Assembly: GCA_029940345.1 (NCBI GenBank)
Contig: JAOZRC010000238.1
Location: 1 to 7,680, forward strand
Direction: 5' to 3'
Source: Desulfobacterales bacterium
GTDB taxonomy: Bacteria > Desulfobacterota > Desulfobacteria > Desulfobacterales > JAUCGF01
DNA: 7,680 bases
The notes beneath the pieces are model-generated. The model was given only the letters and a program-made list of their open reading frames with translations. It did not search any database and was not told the DNA's origin. Within the stretch, counting starts at the first letter, position 1; every line of letters starts with the position of its first letter. Positions 1 through 6,147 of this stretch are shown piece after piece. A program made the translations under genes and the position numbers.

Positions 1-44
1 GCAATTATTATCCTCAAAAAAAAGAATTTGATGACAACGACAAA

Positions 45-51
45 AAGGAGG
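45..51 (+). promoter_or_regulatory. Shine-Dalgarno site of the ACT-domain gene
   Basis: AAGGAGG lies 5 nt before the ATG at 57. This near-perfect ribosome binding site fixes the start, although the same frame stays open to the left edge of the window. The first 56 bases hold nothing else that I can assign; they may contain the 3' end of an upstream gene, but no frame there can be identified. Confidence 0.85.
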
Positions 52-56
52 TTTAC

Positions 57-503
57 ATGAAATTAAAACAAATATCAATCTTTATTGAAAATTCCCCTGG
101 ACGTTTATATAATGTCACCCAATTGTTAGGAGACGCCGGTATTAATCTCAGGGCGCTTAGCCTGGTGGACAAAGGTGAATTTGGCATTTTGCGCCTGCTG
201 GTTTCCGATATGGCCCGAACACGCCGCATTATTATGGAAAACCATCTTCCCGCCCAGATGGACGATGTGGTCGTGGCCGCCATTACAGACAAAGCCGGTT
301 CGTTGGCTAAGGTGCTTAAAGCGATACAGGACGCCGGCATAAACGTGGTTTATATGTATGCCTTTAACGGATTTTCTTCCGAAGAAGCGGTGATGATTTT
401 TCGTTTTTCCGACAATGACCGCGCCATTGAAGTCTTACATAAAAATGGTATCGGACTGTTGGATGCCGAAGCTTTCGGTATGATTGACACGGAAAACGGG
501 TAA
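57..503 (+). CDS. Tandem ACT-domain protein, amino-acid-binding regulator type
   Basis: A 148-residue cytoplasmic protein made almost wholly of two ACT folds. The first spans about residues 3-65 (KQISIFIENSPGRLYNVTQLL, with the usual N-P-G-R-L turn before the first helix). The second spans about 70-140 (VVVAAITDKAGSLAKVLKAI, with the D-K-A-G-S-L turn). Free-standing double-ACT proteins of this length are common in Desulfobacterota and archaea. They often sit beside phenylacetate-CoA ligase genes and are thought to bind amino acids or related small ligands. No catalytic domain or DNA-binding domain is present, so the role is probably ligand sensing or allosteric partnership. The stop codon lies 3 nt before the ATG of the downstream histidine kinase, which argues for co-transcription and possibly a functional link to that kinase. 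The ligand cannot be read from the sequence. The family call is firm; the role is inferred. Confidence 0.9.
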   Translation: MKLKQISIFIENSPGRLYNVTQLLGDAGINLRALSLVDKGEFGILRLLVSDMARTRRIIMENHLPAQMDDVVVAAITDKAGSLAKVLKAIQDAGINVVYMYAFNGFSSEEAVMIFRFSDNDRAIEVLHKNGIGLLDAEAFGMIDTENG

Positions 504-506
504 CCG

Positions 507-2396
507 ATGGTCAACCGCTCAAAGTCAGCTATAACTGATATCGGAGACAAAAAGCACCGTGCCCGCTACCATAAGTTCATCGAAAATATTGCCGATGGCG
601 TCTATGAAACCGATTTAAAGGGCAATTTCATTTTTTTTAATCAAGCGTTTTGCCGTATCTTCGCGGTTGCGCCGGAAAATATGAAAGGGTGCAATTATAA
701 TGATTTTATGGATTCCCAGAGCGCCCGTCGTGCTTATGAGCATTTCAGCCGGGTGTTTACAACTGGCAAGGAAGCGATTGGTATTAAGTGGGAAATTATC
801 CGCAATAACAATGAAAAACGCATCCTTGAAATTTCCGCAAACCTGATTTGCGACACACAGGGGCAAAAAATCGGTTTTCGAGGCGTTGTTCGGGATGTCA
901 CCGAGGAAAAAAAGGCCAACCGAGTTAATCGGATTCTTTTTCGCATCGCTCAAAAATTACCGCTTTTCAGCCGTTTAGATGATCTGCTGACATTTATTAT
1001 ACAAGAAGTTAAGACGATCAGCGGTGTGGAGGGCGCTTCGGTTATCCTTTTGGATGAAAAAACGGATGAGTTTTATTTTCGCGCGGTCACTTATGATGAT
1101 GTCGAAACCGGCCGCAAGATACAGGAAATTCGCTTTCCGGCTGACCAGGGCGTGGCGGGTGAGGTGTATCGCACCGGCAAACCTTTGATTGTGCCGGATA
1201 CATCTCAAAATCCGTTTTTTTACCATCAGGTGGACCGCTGGTCCGAATACCATACCCGCAACATGCTGGACGTTCCCATTTTCACCCAGGAGCGGATGAT
1301 TGGTGTGCTTTGCACGGTCAATAAAAAAGAGGGTGTGTTTGACAGCGATGACACGGCGTTGCTCAACGCCATCGCCGCAGCTATCGCTTATCCCATTGAA
1401 AATATCAGAATTAATGAGGCGCTTACACAATCATACCAGGAGGTTAAAATCCTTAATCGTGCGAAAGACCGCGTTATCAATCACCTTTCGCACGAATTGA
1501 AAACACCGGTATCGGTTTTAAGCGCTTCATTGGGTGTGATTGCCAAGACAATCACAGGCGATCACAAACTGAAAACAGACCGCGCCTTAAAACGCATGCA
1601 AAGAAACCTTAACCGGCTGATTGAAATGCAATACAGGATTGAGGATATTCAGCGCAAAGGGGAGTATCGAACCTTTGGTATGCTGTCAACGTTGTTAGAT
1701 GTTTGCGCGGATGAACTGGAAGCGTTGGCCGCCCAAGAAACCGGCAATGAAACTGTCGGGTCGAAATTGCGTGCGAAAATCGAAGAAATATTTGGCCCTC
1801 GCAAAGCGGTTTATGAACTGATTCGATTGGATCGTTTTGTAAAACTGAATATTCCCTTCGATCAGATAAGCAATGCCAATCGTGGGTGTCATATTGAAAC
1901 GCATCTTGAACAGACTGAGCCTGTCTTTATTCCGCAAGAGGTGTTAAAAAAGGTGCTGATCGGTCTGATCCGCAATGCGGTGGAAAACACACCGGATAAA
2001 GGACGTATTCAAGTCTGGGTCCGCAACGGCTCGAACGGCCCTGAACTTGAAATTAAGGATTATGGAATCGGTATCACCGCGGAAAACCAACCGCTTATTT
2101 TTCAGAGCAATTTTTCCACGCGTGAAACCATCCAGTATTCATCCGGCGTCCCCTATCAATTTAATGCCGGTGGCCGGGGATTTGATCTGTTGCGAATGAA
2201 AATCTTTTCCGAACGTTTCGGTTTTAAAATTGAGATGGTTTCCGAACGCTGCCGGTATATTCCTTCTGATGGCGATTTATGCCCCGGTGATATTGATCTT
2301 TGCCGTCTTTGCCATTCTGTTGCCGATTGTGAGAACTCGGGCGGCGCGACGTTTACGATCCTGTTTCCCGGCAATACGGCCAATTTTTCCAGATAA
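507..2396 (+). CDS. Soluble PAS-GAF sensor histidine kinase with C-terminal cysteine cluster
   Basis: A 629-residue kinase with no membrane segment. Domains in order: PAS (about 20-135, from HKFIENIADGVYETDLKG to VVRDVTEEKK), GAF (about 150-305), dimerisation/phosphoacceptor domain with H-box LSHELKTP (phospho-acceptor His329), a helical stretch longer than usual (about 380-470), then the HATPase domain. The HATPase domain shows the N-box LIRNAVEN (Asn490), G1 box DYGIG (Asp518) and G2 box GGRGFDL (555-561). Between G2 and the last strand is an insertion with five cysteines: 582, 592, 599, 602 and 608 (C-x9-C-x6-C-x2-C-x5-C). This looks like a metal or Fe-S site and makes a redox or metal input plausible, but that is inference. 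The start at 507 follows the ACT stop by 3 nt with only a weak ribosome binding site, so translational coupling is likely. The compact kinase downstream and the response regulator at 3507 are the likely partners. The signal sensed by PAS or GAF is unknown. Confidence 0.93.
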   Translation: MVNRSKSAITDIGDKKHRARYHKFIENIADGVYETDLKGNFIFFNQAFCRIFAVAPENMKGCNYNDFMDSQSARRAYEHFSRVFTTGKEAIGIKWEIIRNNNEKRILEISANLICDTQGQKIGFRGVVRDVTEEKKANRVNRILFRIAQKLPLFSRLDDLLTFIIQEVKTISGVEGASVILLDEKTDEFYFRAVTYDDVETGRKIQEIRFPADQGVAGEVYRTGKPLIVPDTSQNPFFYHQVDRWSEYHTRNMLDVPIFTQERMIGVLCTVNKKEGVFDSDDTALLNAIAAAIAYPIENIRINEALTQSYQEVKILNRAKDRVINHLSHELKTPVSVLSASLGVIAKTITGDHKLKTDRALKRMQRNLNRLIEMQYRIEDIQRKGEYRTFGMLSTLLDVCADELEALAAQETGNETVGSKLRAKIEEIFGPRKAVYELIRLDRFVKLNIPFDQISNANRGCHIETHLEQTEPVFIPQEVLKKVLIGLIRNAVENTPDKGRIQVWVRNGSNGPELEIKDYGIGITAENQPLIFQSNFSTRETIQYSSGVPYQFNAGGRGFDLLRMKIFSERFGFKIEMVSERCRYIPSDGDLCPGDIDLCRLCHSVADCENSGGATFTILFPGNTANFSR

Positions 2397-2406
2397 CAGT
2401 TTAACT

Positions 2407-3186
2407 ATGAAAGATAATTTGAAAGCGCAGGGTGATAATTTTTTCAGGGAATTGAATTTGCAGCTATTGGTTCACGATTTAAAAGATCCTTTGGCTGTTA
2501 TTAACAGCAACCTACGGATGCTGCTGGAGCGTCAGGAAAAATGGGGGCCGTTATCCACACGCCAGGAAAAAACGTTAAAGCGCACGTTGCGAAGCACAAA
2601 AAAAGCGCGCGACATGGTATACACCCTCTTGGAAATCGGACAATCCCAGGCCGGCTGCTATCATTGCTCGGACTTTGATCCAGTTGAAACGGCCTATACA
2701 GTGTTGACGGATGTGCTGGAAACAATGGCCGGAGCCATTTTCGATCAATTAGAGACCTATAAAGACAAACAGGAAGCGTTGGCGTATCTTGCCGAACGCG
2801 GTGTCATTTATAAGATGGCACCTTCCGTAAAATCGATCAAAATGCATCAGGATCGGGTCCGTTTTTGTCAGATTGTGGGCAATCTTATCAAAAATGCTTT
2901 ATGTTACCGCCGCAAACAGGTCTTGATTCGAATGAAGACAGATCAGGATCGGCTTATCTTGGAAATCGTTGATGACGGCCCCGGAATTGCATCGGAATTT
3001 CACGAAACTATTTTTAACAGTTACACCCAGGTTAAAGAATGCGCCCTGTCGCCCCGCCGGGGTCATGGCCTCGGTTTGGCGGGTGCGCGTCTTTTGGCGC
3101 ATTCCCTGGATGGCGTAATCGAATTGGAAAGTGAAAAAGGCCGTGGTGCGCTTTTTCGACTTATTTTACCCATTATGTTAATGTAA
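2407..3186 (+). CDS. Compact soluble sensor histidine kinase (HisKA + HATPase)
   Basis: A 259-residue kinase core without an obvious sensor domain. The H-box LLVHDLKDPLAVI places the phospho-acceptor at His23, almost at the N terminus. The HATPase domain has N-box NLIKNA (Asn163), G1 box DDGPGI (Asp190), F-box IFNSYTQ (about 202-208) and G2 box GHGLGLAGARLL (219-230). Between the H-box helices and the ATPase domain is an extended helical segment with a C-x2-C pair (Cys84, Cys87). The frame is open further upstream to 2230, but that part overlaps the previous kinase's coding sequence, so I chose the ATG at 2407, 10 nt after the previous stop. No good Shine-Dalgarno sequence precedes it, which again suggests coupling to the kinase upstream. 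With no input domain of its own, it may take its signal through partner proteins such as the ACT protein or the PAS-GAF kinase (inference). Confidence 0.9.
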   Translation: MKDNLKAQGDNFFRELNLQLLVHDLKDPLAVINSNLRMLLERQEKWGPLSTRQEKTLKRTLRSTKKARDMVYTLLEIGQSQAGCYHCSDFDPVETAYTVLTDVLETMAGAIFDQLETYKDKQEALAYLAERGVIYKMAPSVKSIKMHQDRVRFCQIVGNLIKNALCYRRKQVLIRMKTDQDRLILEIVDDGPGIASEFHETIFNSYTQVKECALSPRRGHGLGLAGARLLAHSLDGVIELESEKGRGALFRLILPIMLM

Positions 3187-3231
3187 ACAAAAAATTGGCT
3201 CTTTGGTATTTCCCGTGGTTTCAATCATCTG

Positions 3232-3248
3232 ATTAGGATCTAATTTTT
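3232..3248 (+). terminator. Weak terminator-like hairpin after the kinase pair
   Basis: ATTAG-GAT-CTAAT forms a 5-bp stem that runs into TTTTT about 45 nt after the second kinase's stop. The stem is AT-rich and short, so real termination activity is doubtful. If it works, it would separate the kinase operon from the response regulator gene. Confidence 0.2.
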
Positions 3249-3264
3249 AACCTCTGAAATCCCA

Positions 3265-3420
3265 AATTCCAGTAACCAAATCTCAAATAATTTCTAAACA
3301 ACAATATCAAAAATTCAAAACTGCTACTTCATTGGTATTAAATGTAAAATCAGGTCGTTTGGCATTTTGAAATTTTGGCATTGTGATTTATTTGAAATTT
3401 ATTATTTGGTTTTTGGAATT
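3265..3420. repeat. AT-rich 156-bp imperfect inverted repeat (foldback element)
   Basis: Two 56-nt arms, 3265-3320 and 3365-3420, are imperfect reverse complements (about 40 of 56 positions match without gaps) around a 44-nt centre. The arms are built from words such as AATTCCA, ACCAAAT, CACAA and TTCAAAA. The style resembles the dispersed AT-rich foldback repeats seen between genes in many Desulfobacterota genomes (recollection, not a search). The element fills most of the 320-bp spacer between the kinases and the response regulator; the rest of that spacer (3187-3264 and 3421-3490) shows no gene and no clear promoter. It could form a long hairpin in RNA and uncouple the two halves of the signalling cluster. 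Confidence 0.7.
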
Positions 3421-3492
3421 ATTTATACCATCTGTGTTCTATTACTAATGATGGCTGCGGGAATTACCAGGGAACCAACAAATTTAAATAAA

Positions 3493-3502
3493 AAGGAGGA
3501 GG
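3493..3502 (+). promoter_or_regulatory. Strong Shine-Dalgarno site of the response regulator
   Basis: AAGGAGGAGG lies 4 nt before the ATG at 3507. It contains two overlapping AGGAGG registers, so the start is secure. It is much stronger than the sites of the two kinases, which fits independent and higher expression of the regulator. Confidence 0.85.
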
Positions 3503-3506
3503 TGGC

Positions 3507-4064
3507 ATGACGGAAACAAATTCCTTTCTGAAAGGCAAACGGATTTTGGCGGTGGACGATGAAGCCGATATCCTTGAAACCATAGAAGACCTGTTGGATG
3601 ATGTCCATCTGGATACCTGCCGAGATTATAAAAGTGCATCGGAAAAAATCCGGGAACATTCGTATGACCTGGCAATTTTAGATATTATGGGTGTGAACGG
3701 AATGACCCTTTTAGAAGAATGCGTTTCCAGGAGCATTCCGGCAGTCATGCTCACAGCACATGCGATTAACCCTGAAACCCTGATGGAATCAATTCAAAAA
3801 GGAGCCATTTCCTACTTGCCGAAAGAAAAACTGGCGGATTTGGATGAACTGCTTGAAATGCTCCTGGGTGCCCATGAACGAGGTGAGCCCCCCTGGAAAC
3901 TGTTATTTAGCAAACTGGGCGACTATTTTGATAGCCGTTTCGGGAAACAGTGGCAGAATCAGAATAAAGATTTCTGGTCCTCATTTAGCCAAACGTATCA
4001 AATCAGCAAAGGTATTCGAGAGCGGTTGTTGCATGACAAAAATATTCCGGGCGCTAAAATTTAG
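3507..4064 (+). CDS. Response regulator: receiver domain with non-DNA-binding helical tail
   Basis: A 185-residue protein. The receiver domain fills residues about 10-122: acidic pair Asp17-Asp18 (AVDDEAD), phospho-acceptor Asp59 (LAILDIMG), Thr83 (MLTAHA) and Lys106 (YLPKEK). The loop after Asp59 reads IMGVNGMTLLE; it is about two residues shorter than the common form and lacks the conserved proline, marking an atypical receiver subgroup. Residues about 125-185 form a tail rich in aromatics (PPWKLLFSKLGDYFDSRFG, then FWSSF). It has no helix-turn-helix, GGDEF, HD or other output motif that I recognise. Output is therefore probably by protein contact or phosphotransfer. The two upstream kinases on the same strand are the natural partners, although a 320-bp repeat-filled gap separates them. 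The receiver call is sure; the partners are inferred. Confidence 0.92.
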   Translation: MTETNSFLKGKRILAVDDEADILETIEDLLDDVHLDTCRDYKSASEKIREHSYDLAILDIMGVNGMTLLEECVSRSIPAVMLTAHAINPETLMESIQKGAISYLPKEKLADLDELLEMLLGAHERGEPPWKLLFSKLGDYFDSRFGKQWQNQNKDFWSSFSQTYQISKGIRERLLHDKNIPGAKI

Positions 4065-4094
4065 TAACCGTTCACTCCCCTACGTGCAAACAAA

Positions 4095-4117
4095 CGCGGG
4101 ACAGCTTCCCGCGCTAC
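4095..4117 (-). repeat. 23-nt palindromic element, copy 1 (inverted orientation)
   Basis: On the minus strand this reads GTAG, then CGCGGG, loop AAGCTGT, then CCCGCG: a 6-bp GC stem that extends by one G-T-side pair of the loop. A second copy in the opposite orientation lies at 4142-4164. There is no T-tract on either side, so it is not a standard intrinsic terminator. It lies 31 nt after the response regulator stop. Confidence 0.7.
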
Positions 4118-4141
4118 ACACTCACGCACGGCTGCGATCAT

Positions 4142-4164
4142 GTAGAGCGGAAAGCCGTTCCGCT
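4142..4164 (+). repeat. 23-nt palindromic element, copy 2
   Basis: On the plus strand this reads GTAG, then AGCGGA, loop AAGCCGT, then TCCGCT. It matches the minus-strand reading of 4095-4117 at 18 of 23 positions. Four of the five differences are two paired changes that keep the stem (C-G to A-T at the base, G-C to A-T next to the loop). A weaker relative, GGGAA ... TTCCC with a 9-nt loop, follows at 4172-4190. Confidence 0.7.
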
Positions 4165-4200
4165 CAGAGGCGGGAACGAAATAGCTTCCCCATTCGGAGT

Positions 4201-4216
4201 GCAAACTTCAGTTTGC
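4201..4216. repeat. Perfect short palindrome in the pre-dus spacer
   Basis: GCAAAC-TTCA-GTTTGC is a perfect 6-bp stem (7 bp if the T-A of the loop pairs). It is preceded by GGAGT, similar in layout to the GTAG-led palindromes 40-100 nt upstream. It has no T-tract. It may be a third, diverged member of the same repeat class. Confidence 0.55.
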
Positions 4217-4284
4217 GTCACAGCCTCGCAACAAAGCGTGAAACACACTACGCAAGGACGAATTTCAATCCCGTTTCCTTATTG

Positions 4285-4324
4285 GATGTTGAAAGTTCGA
4301 TGTTGAATGTTCGACGTTCAGTCC
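4285..4324. repeat. 14-bp tandem repeat, two copies plus a partial third
   Basis: GATGTTGAAAGTTC (4285-4298) is followed directly by GATGTTGAATGTTC (4299-4312), 13 of 14 identical, then by a shortened GACGTTCAGTCC (4313-4324). It ends about 38 nt before the dus start codon. Similar GATGTTGAA/GTTCGA strings are familiar as dispersed intergenic sequence in Desulfobacterota (recollection). Confidence 0.7.
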
Positions 4325-4362
4325 GTACCATCCCACTTTATGTTATTAGCCAAAACTGACGT

Positions 4363-5343
4363 ATGAATATCGGCGCTCTCACCCTAAATTACCCAACTGT
4401 TCTGGCCCCTTTAGCCGGATACACGCATTTGCCGTTTCGTCTTTTGGTAAAAGAATTCGGCTGTGGCATGGTGTGTTCGGAGATGATCTCCGCCAGGGGG
4501 CTGATACATGCCAGCGCCAGAACGGAACAGATGCTGGTTACGTGCAAGGATGAAAAGCCGTTGTCAGTTCAAATTTTTGGCTCCGAACCGTCTGTTATGG
4601 CTGAAGCTTCCAGTAGGGTTGAAGCTTCCGGCGCTGATGTCGTGGATATAAATTTCGGCTGCTGGGTGCGTAAAGTGATCAAGACCGGCGCCGGTTCCGC
4701 TTTGATGAAAAGCCCCGGTTTGGCACAAGCGATTATCAAAGCCGTACGCCAGGCGATAACTGTTCCGTTGACCATAAAAATACGAAGCGGTTGGGAACCT
4801 GACGGTGCCCAGGCGCTGACAATCGCCCAAATCGCGTCGGATTGTGGTGTTGATGCGATTGCGATTCATCCGCGCACCGCTCAACAGGGATTCAAAGGCG
4901 TTGCGGACTGGTCTGTTATCAAAAAAATAAAAGAGGCCATCGCCATTCCTCTGATCGGCAATGGCGATATTCTGACACCTGAAGACGCCATCCGCATGTT
5001 CGACCTGACCGGGTGTGATGCGGTGATGATCGGACGCGCGACACTGGCAAACCCGCTGATTTTCGCCCAGGTTCACAACCTTCTGCAAGGAAAAGCGGCG
5101 GAACCGACAGACATCCTCATGCGAATCACATTAATGAAACGCCTTGTCAATCTGCATGTCGACCATTTCGGCGAAAAACGCGCTTGTCGAATGTTGCGCG
5201 GTCGTTTGGGATGGTTTGTAAAAGGATTACCCCATAGCGGCAAATTTCGGGAATCTGTAAGCCAAATTACGACCCAACCCCAAGCAATGACCTGCATAGA
5301 TGTTTATGCGGCGTTTCTTGAAGAACATGCGCTTTTTTTATAG
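4363..5343 (+). CDS. dusB: tRNA-dihydrouridine synthase, DusB type
   Basis: A 326-residue flavoenzyme that reduces uridine to dihydrouridine in tRNA using FMN and NAD(P)H. The TIM-barrel domain has the N-terminal FMN motif APLAGYTHLPFR (15-26), the active-site segment DINFGC with catalytic Cys100, IKIRSGW with Lys139, IHPRTAQQ with His169, and the phosphate-binding GNGDI (199-203) and MIGRA (222-226). The C-terminal helical domain runs from about residue 245 (RACRMLRGRLGWFVKGLPHSG). Length and residue spacing match DusB well. Oddity: the residue after Cys100 is Trp, where the family nearly always has Pro. The ATG at 4363 is the first start possible, since an in-frame TGA ends 4 nt earlier; there is no clear Shine-Dalgarno sequence. 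The gene's end overlaps the convergent neighbour by 6 nt. I am sure of the Dus family and fairly sure of the B subgroup. Confidence 0.93.
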   Translation: MNIGALTLNYPTVLAPLAGYTHLPFRLLVKEFGCGMVCSEMISARGLIHASARTEQMLVTCKDEKPLSVQIFGSEPSVMAEASSRVEASGADVVDINFGCWVRKVIKTGAGSALMKSPGLAQAIIKAVRQAITVPLTIKIRSGWEPDGAQALTIAQIASDCGVDAIAIHPRTAQQGFKGVADWSVIKKIKEAIAIPLIGNGDILTPEDAIRMFDLTGCDAVMIGRATLANPLIFAQVHNLLQGKAAEPTDILMRITLMKRLVNLHVDHFGEKRACRMLRGRLGWFVKGLPHSGKFRESVSQITTQPQAMTCIDVYAAFLEEHALFL

Positions 5344-6045
5344 TGTATTCTCTCCAAAATAAGGTGCAAACAAATGGCGAATACGAGCCAGTGATTCTTC
5401 AATGACCAGCGGCAGCGCCTGGGTGTAAACATCAAGTAAAATGATGGCATTCACGGAAGAATCGGTTTCAGATGCGGCTCTCAATCGTTTTGCAATCGCA
5501 ATATTGACCGTACGCATGTTGTTGTAGATTTTTTTAAGCCCCTCAAATTCAAAATCCGCTTTTAAGCCGTCATTTTTTTTGAAATACTGCGCCATTAAAT
5601 AGGATGAAGTCGCGCGGTAAATGGTTTCATCACGGCTGGCCATGGGCTGATGAAAACGTGCCATCGGTTTGAAGAAAGCGGTGTGCGGGCAACCACTCGT
5701 AGCAATCATCAATCCCATCAATGCGCTAACACCCCTTTGTACGGTGGTATCCTGGGAAACCAGGCGTCCTTCCGATTCGACATCCACATGCACCTTATTA
5801 TAGGATATCAGTCCTTCAAAGCCCTTCACAATACTGACAAGGCTGACAGCAATCAGACAATTGGGATGTGTCTGATTTGAAAGTGGACAATTGGGGCATT
5901 GGTGAAATCCAAGGTCGGTCCATATCGGCAGGTCTTCCGGTTTCTCCGTAATCAACTCAATTTTACGCGGGTCTATTCGGAGATTAAACTCTTCCCGTGA
6001 GCCATCTTCCATGGTGAAGCAATAGCGGATAGTTATGGGTTCCAT
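5338..6045 (-). CDS. DUF6901-like conserved protein with cysteine/histidine cluster
   Basis: A 235-residue soluble protein of unknown function. It matches, from memory, a conserved family annotated as DUF6901 in proteobacteria. The N-terminal part (about 5-40) is beta-rich with a YCFTMEDGSREEF opening. The conserved core has FHQCPNCPLSNQTHPNC with His48, Cys50, Cys53, His60 and Cys63, which looks like a metal site. It is followed by ATSGCPHTAFFKPMARFHQP (Cys119, His121, His132) and a helical C-terminal half (about 140-230). There is no signal peptide or membrane segment. The start at 6045 is preceded on the minus strand by GGAAGG, about 11 nt upstream, an acceptable if distant ribosome binding site. 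The gene stands alone: its 3' end overlaps the convergent dus gene, and a non-coding, repeat-rich zone lies upstream. The family name is a recollection; the metal site is inferred from motif spacing. Confidence 0.8.
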   Translation of the reverse strand: MEPITIRYCFTMEDGSREEFNLRIDPRKIELITEKPEDLPIWTDLGFHQCPNCPLSNQTHPNCLIAVSLVSIVKGFEGLISYNKVHVDVESEGRLVSQDTTVQRGVSALMGLMIATSGCPHTAFFKPMARFHQPMASRDETIYRATSSYLMAQYFKKNDGLKADFEFEGLKKIYNNMRTVNIAIAKRLRAASETDSSVNAIILLDVYTQALPLVIEESLARIRHLFAPYFGENTL

Positions 6046-6139
6046 TTAATTTAACGCCTTCCAGGCCTGAAACGGATGTTGTGCCATTTAAAAACAATCA
6101 TGACAAAATGAACTGATGCGATGCAAACTTAATGTAATG

Positions 6140-6147
6140 TGACTTTT
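6140..6147. repeat. Left copy of 8-bp direct repeat (putative target-site duplication)
   Basis: TGACTTTT directly abuts the left terminus of the 140-bp foldback element and is repeated exactly at 6288-6295 against its right terminus. Confidence 0.75.

Noticed and set aside
3..56. Upstream extension of the ACT protein frame to the window edge
   Set aside because: A strong Shine-Dalgarno site sits 5 nt before the ATG at 57, the ACT fold begins at once, and the extra residues are low-complexity and polar.
975..1430. A 151-codon minus-strand open frame inside the PAS-GAF kinase
   Set aside because: It is a shadow of the GAF-coding region, without recognisable domains or a ribosome site.
2230..2406. 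N-terminal extension of the compact kinase with a hydrophobic, membrane-like stretch
   Set aside because: This is the out-of-frame reading of the upstream kinase's cysteine-rich tail. The ATG at 2407 gives a complete kinase core and normal operon spacing.
4095..4324. CRISPR-like array in the pre-dus spacer
   Set aside because: The palindromes are in mixed orientation with unequal spacing, and the tandem repeat has no spacers; there are no cas genes nearby.
3844..4359. A 171-codon plus-strand open frame running through the response regulator and the following spacer
   Set aside because: It overlaps the receiver gene out of frame, and its second half is translated palindromes and tandem repeats. 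There is no domain signature or ribosome site.
4564..5088. A 174-codon minus-strand open frame inside the dus gene
   Set aside because: It is the antisense of a clearly conserved enzyme, with no protein-family features of its own.
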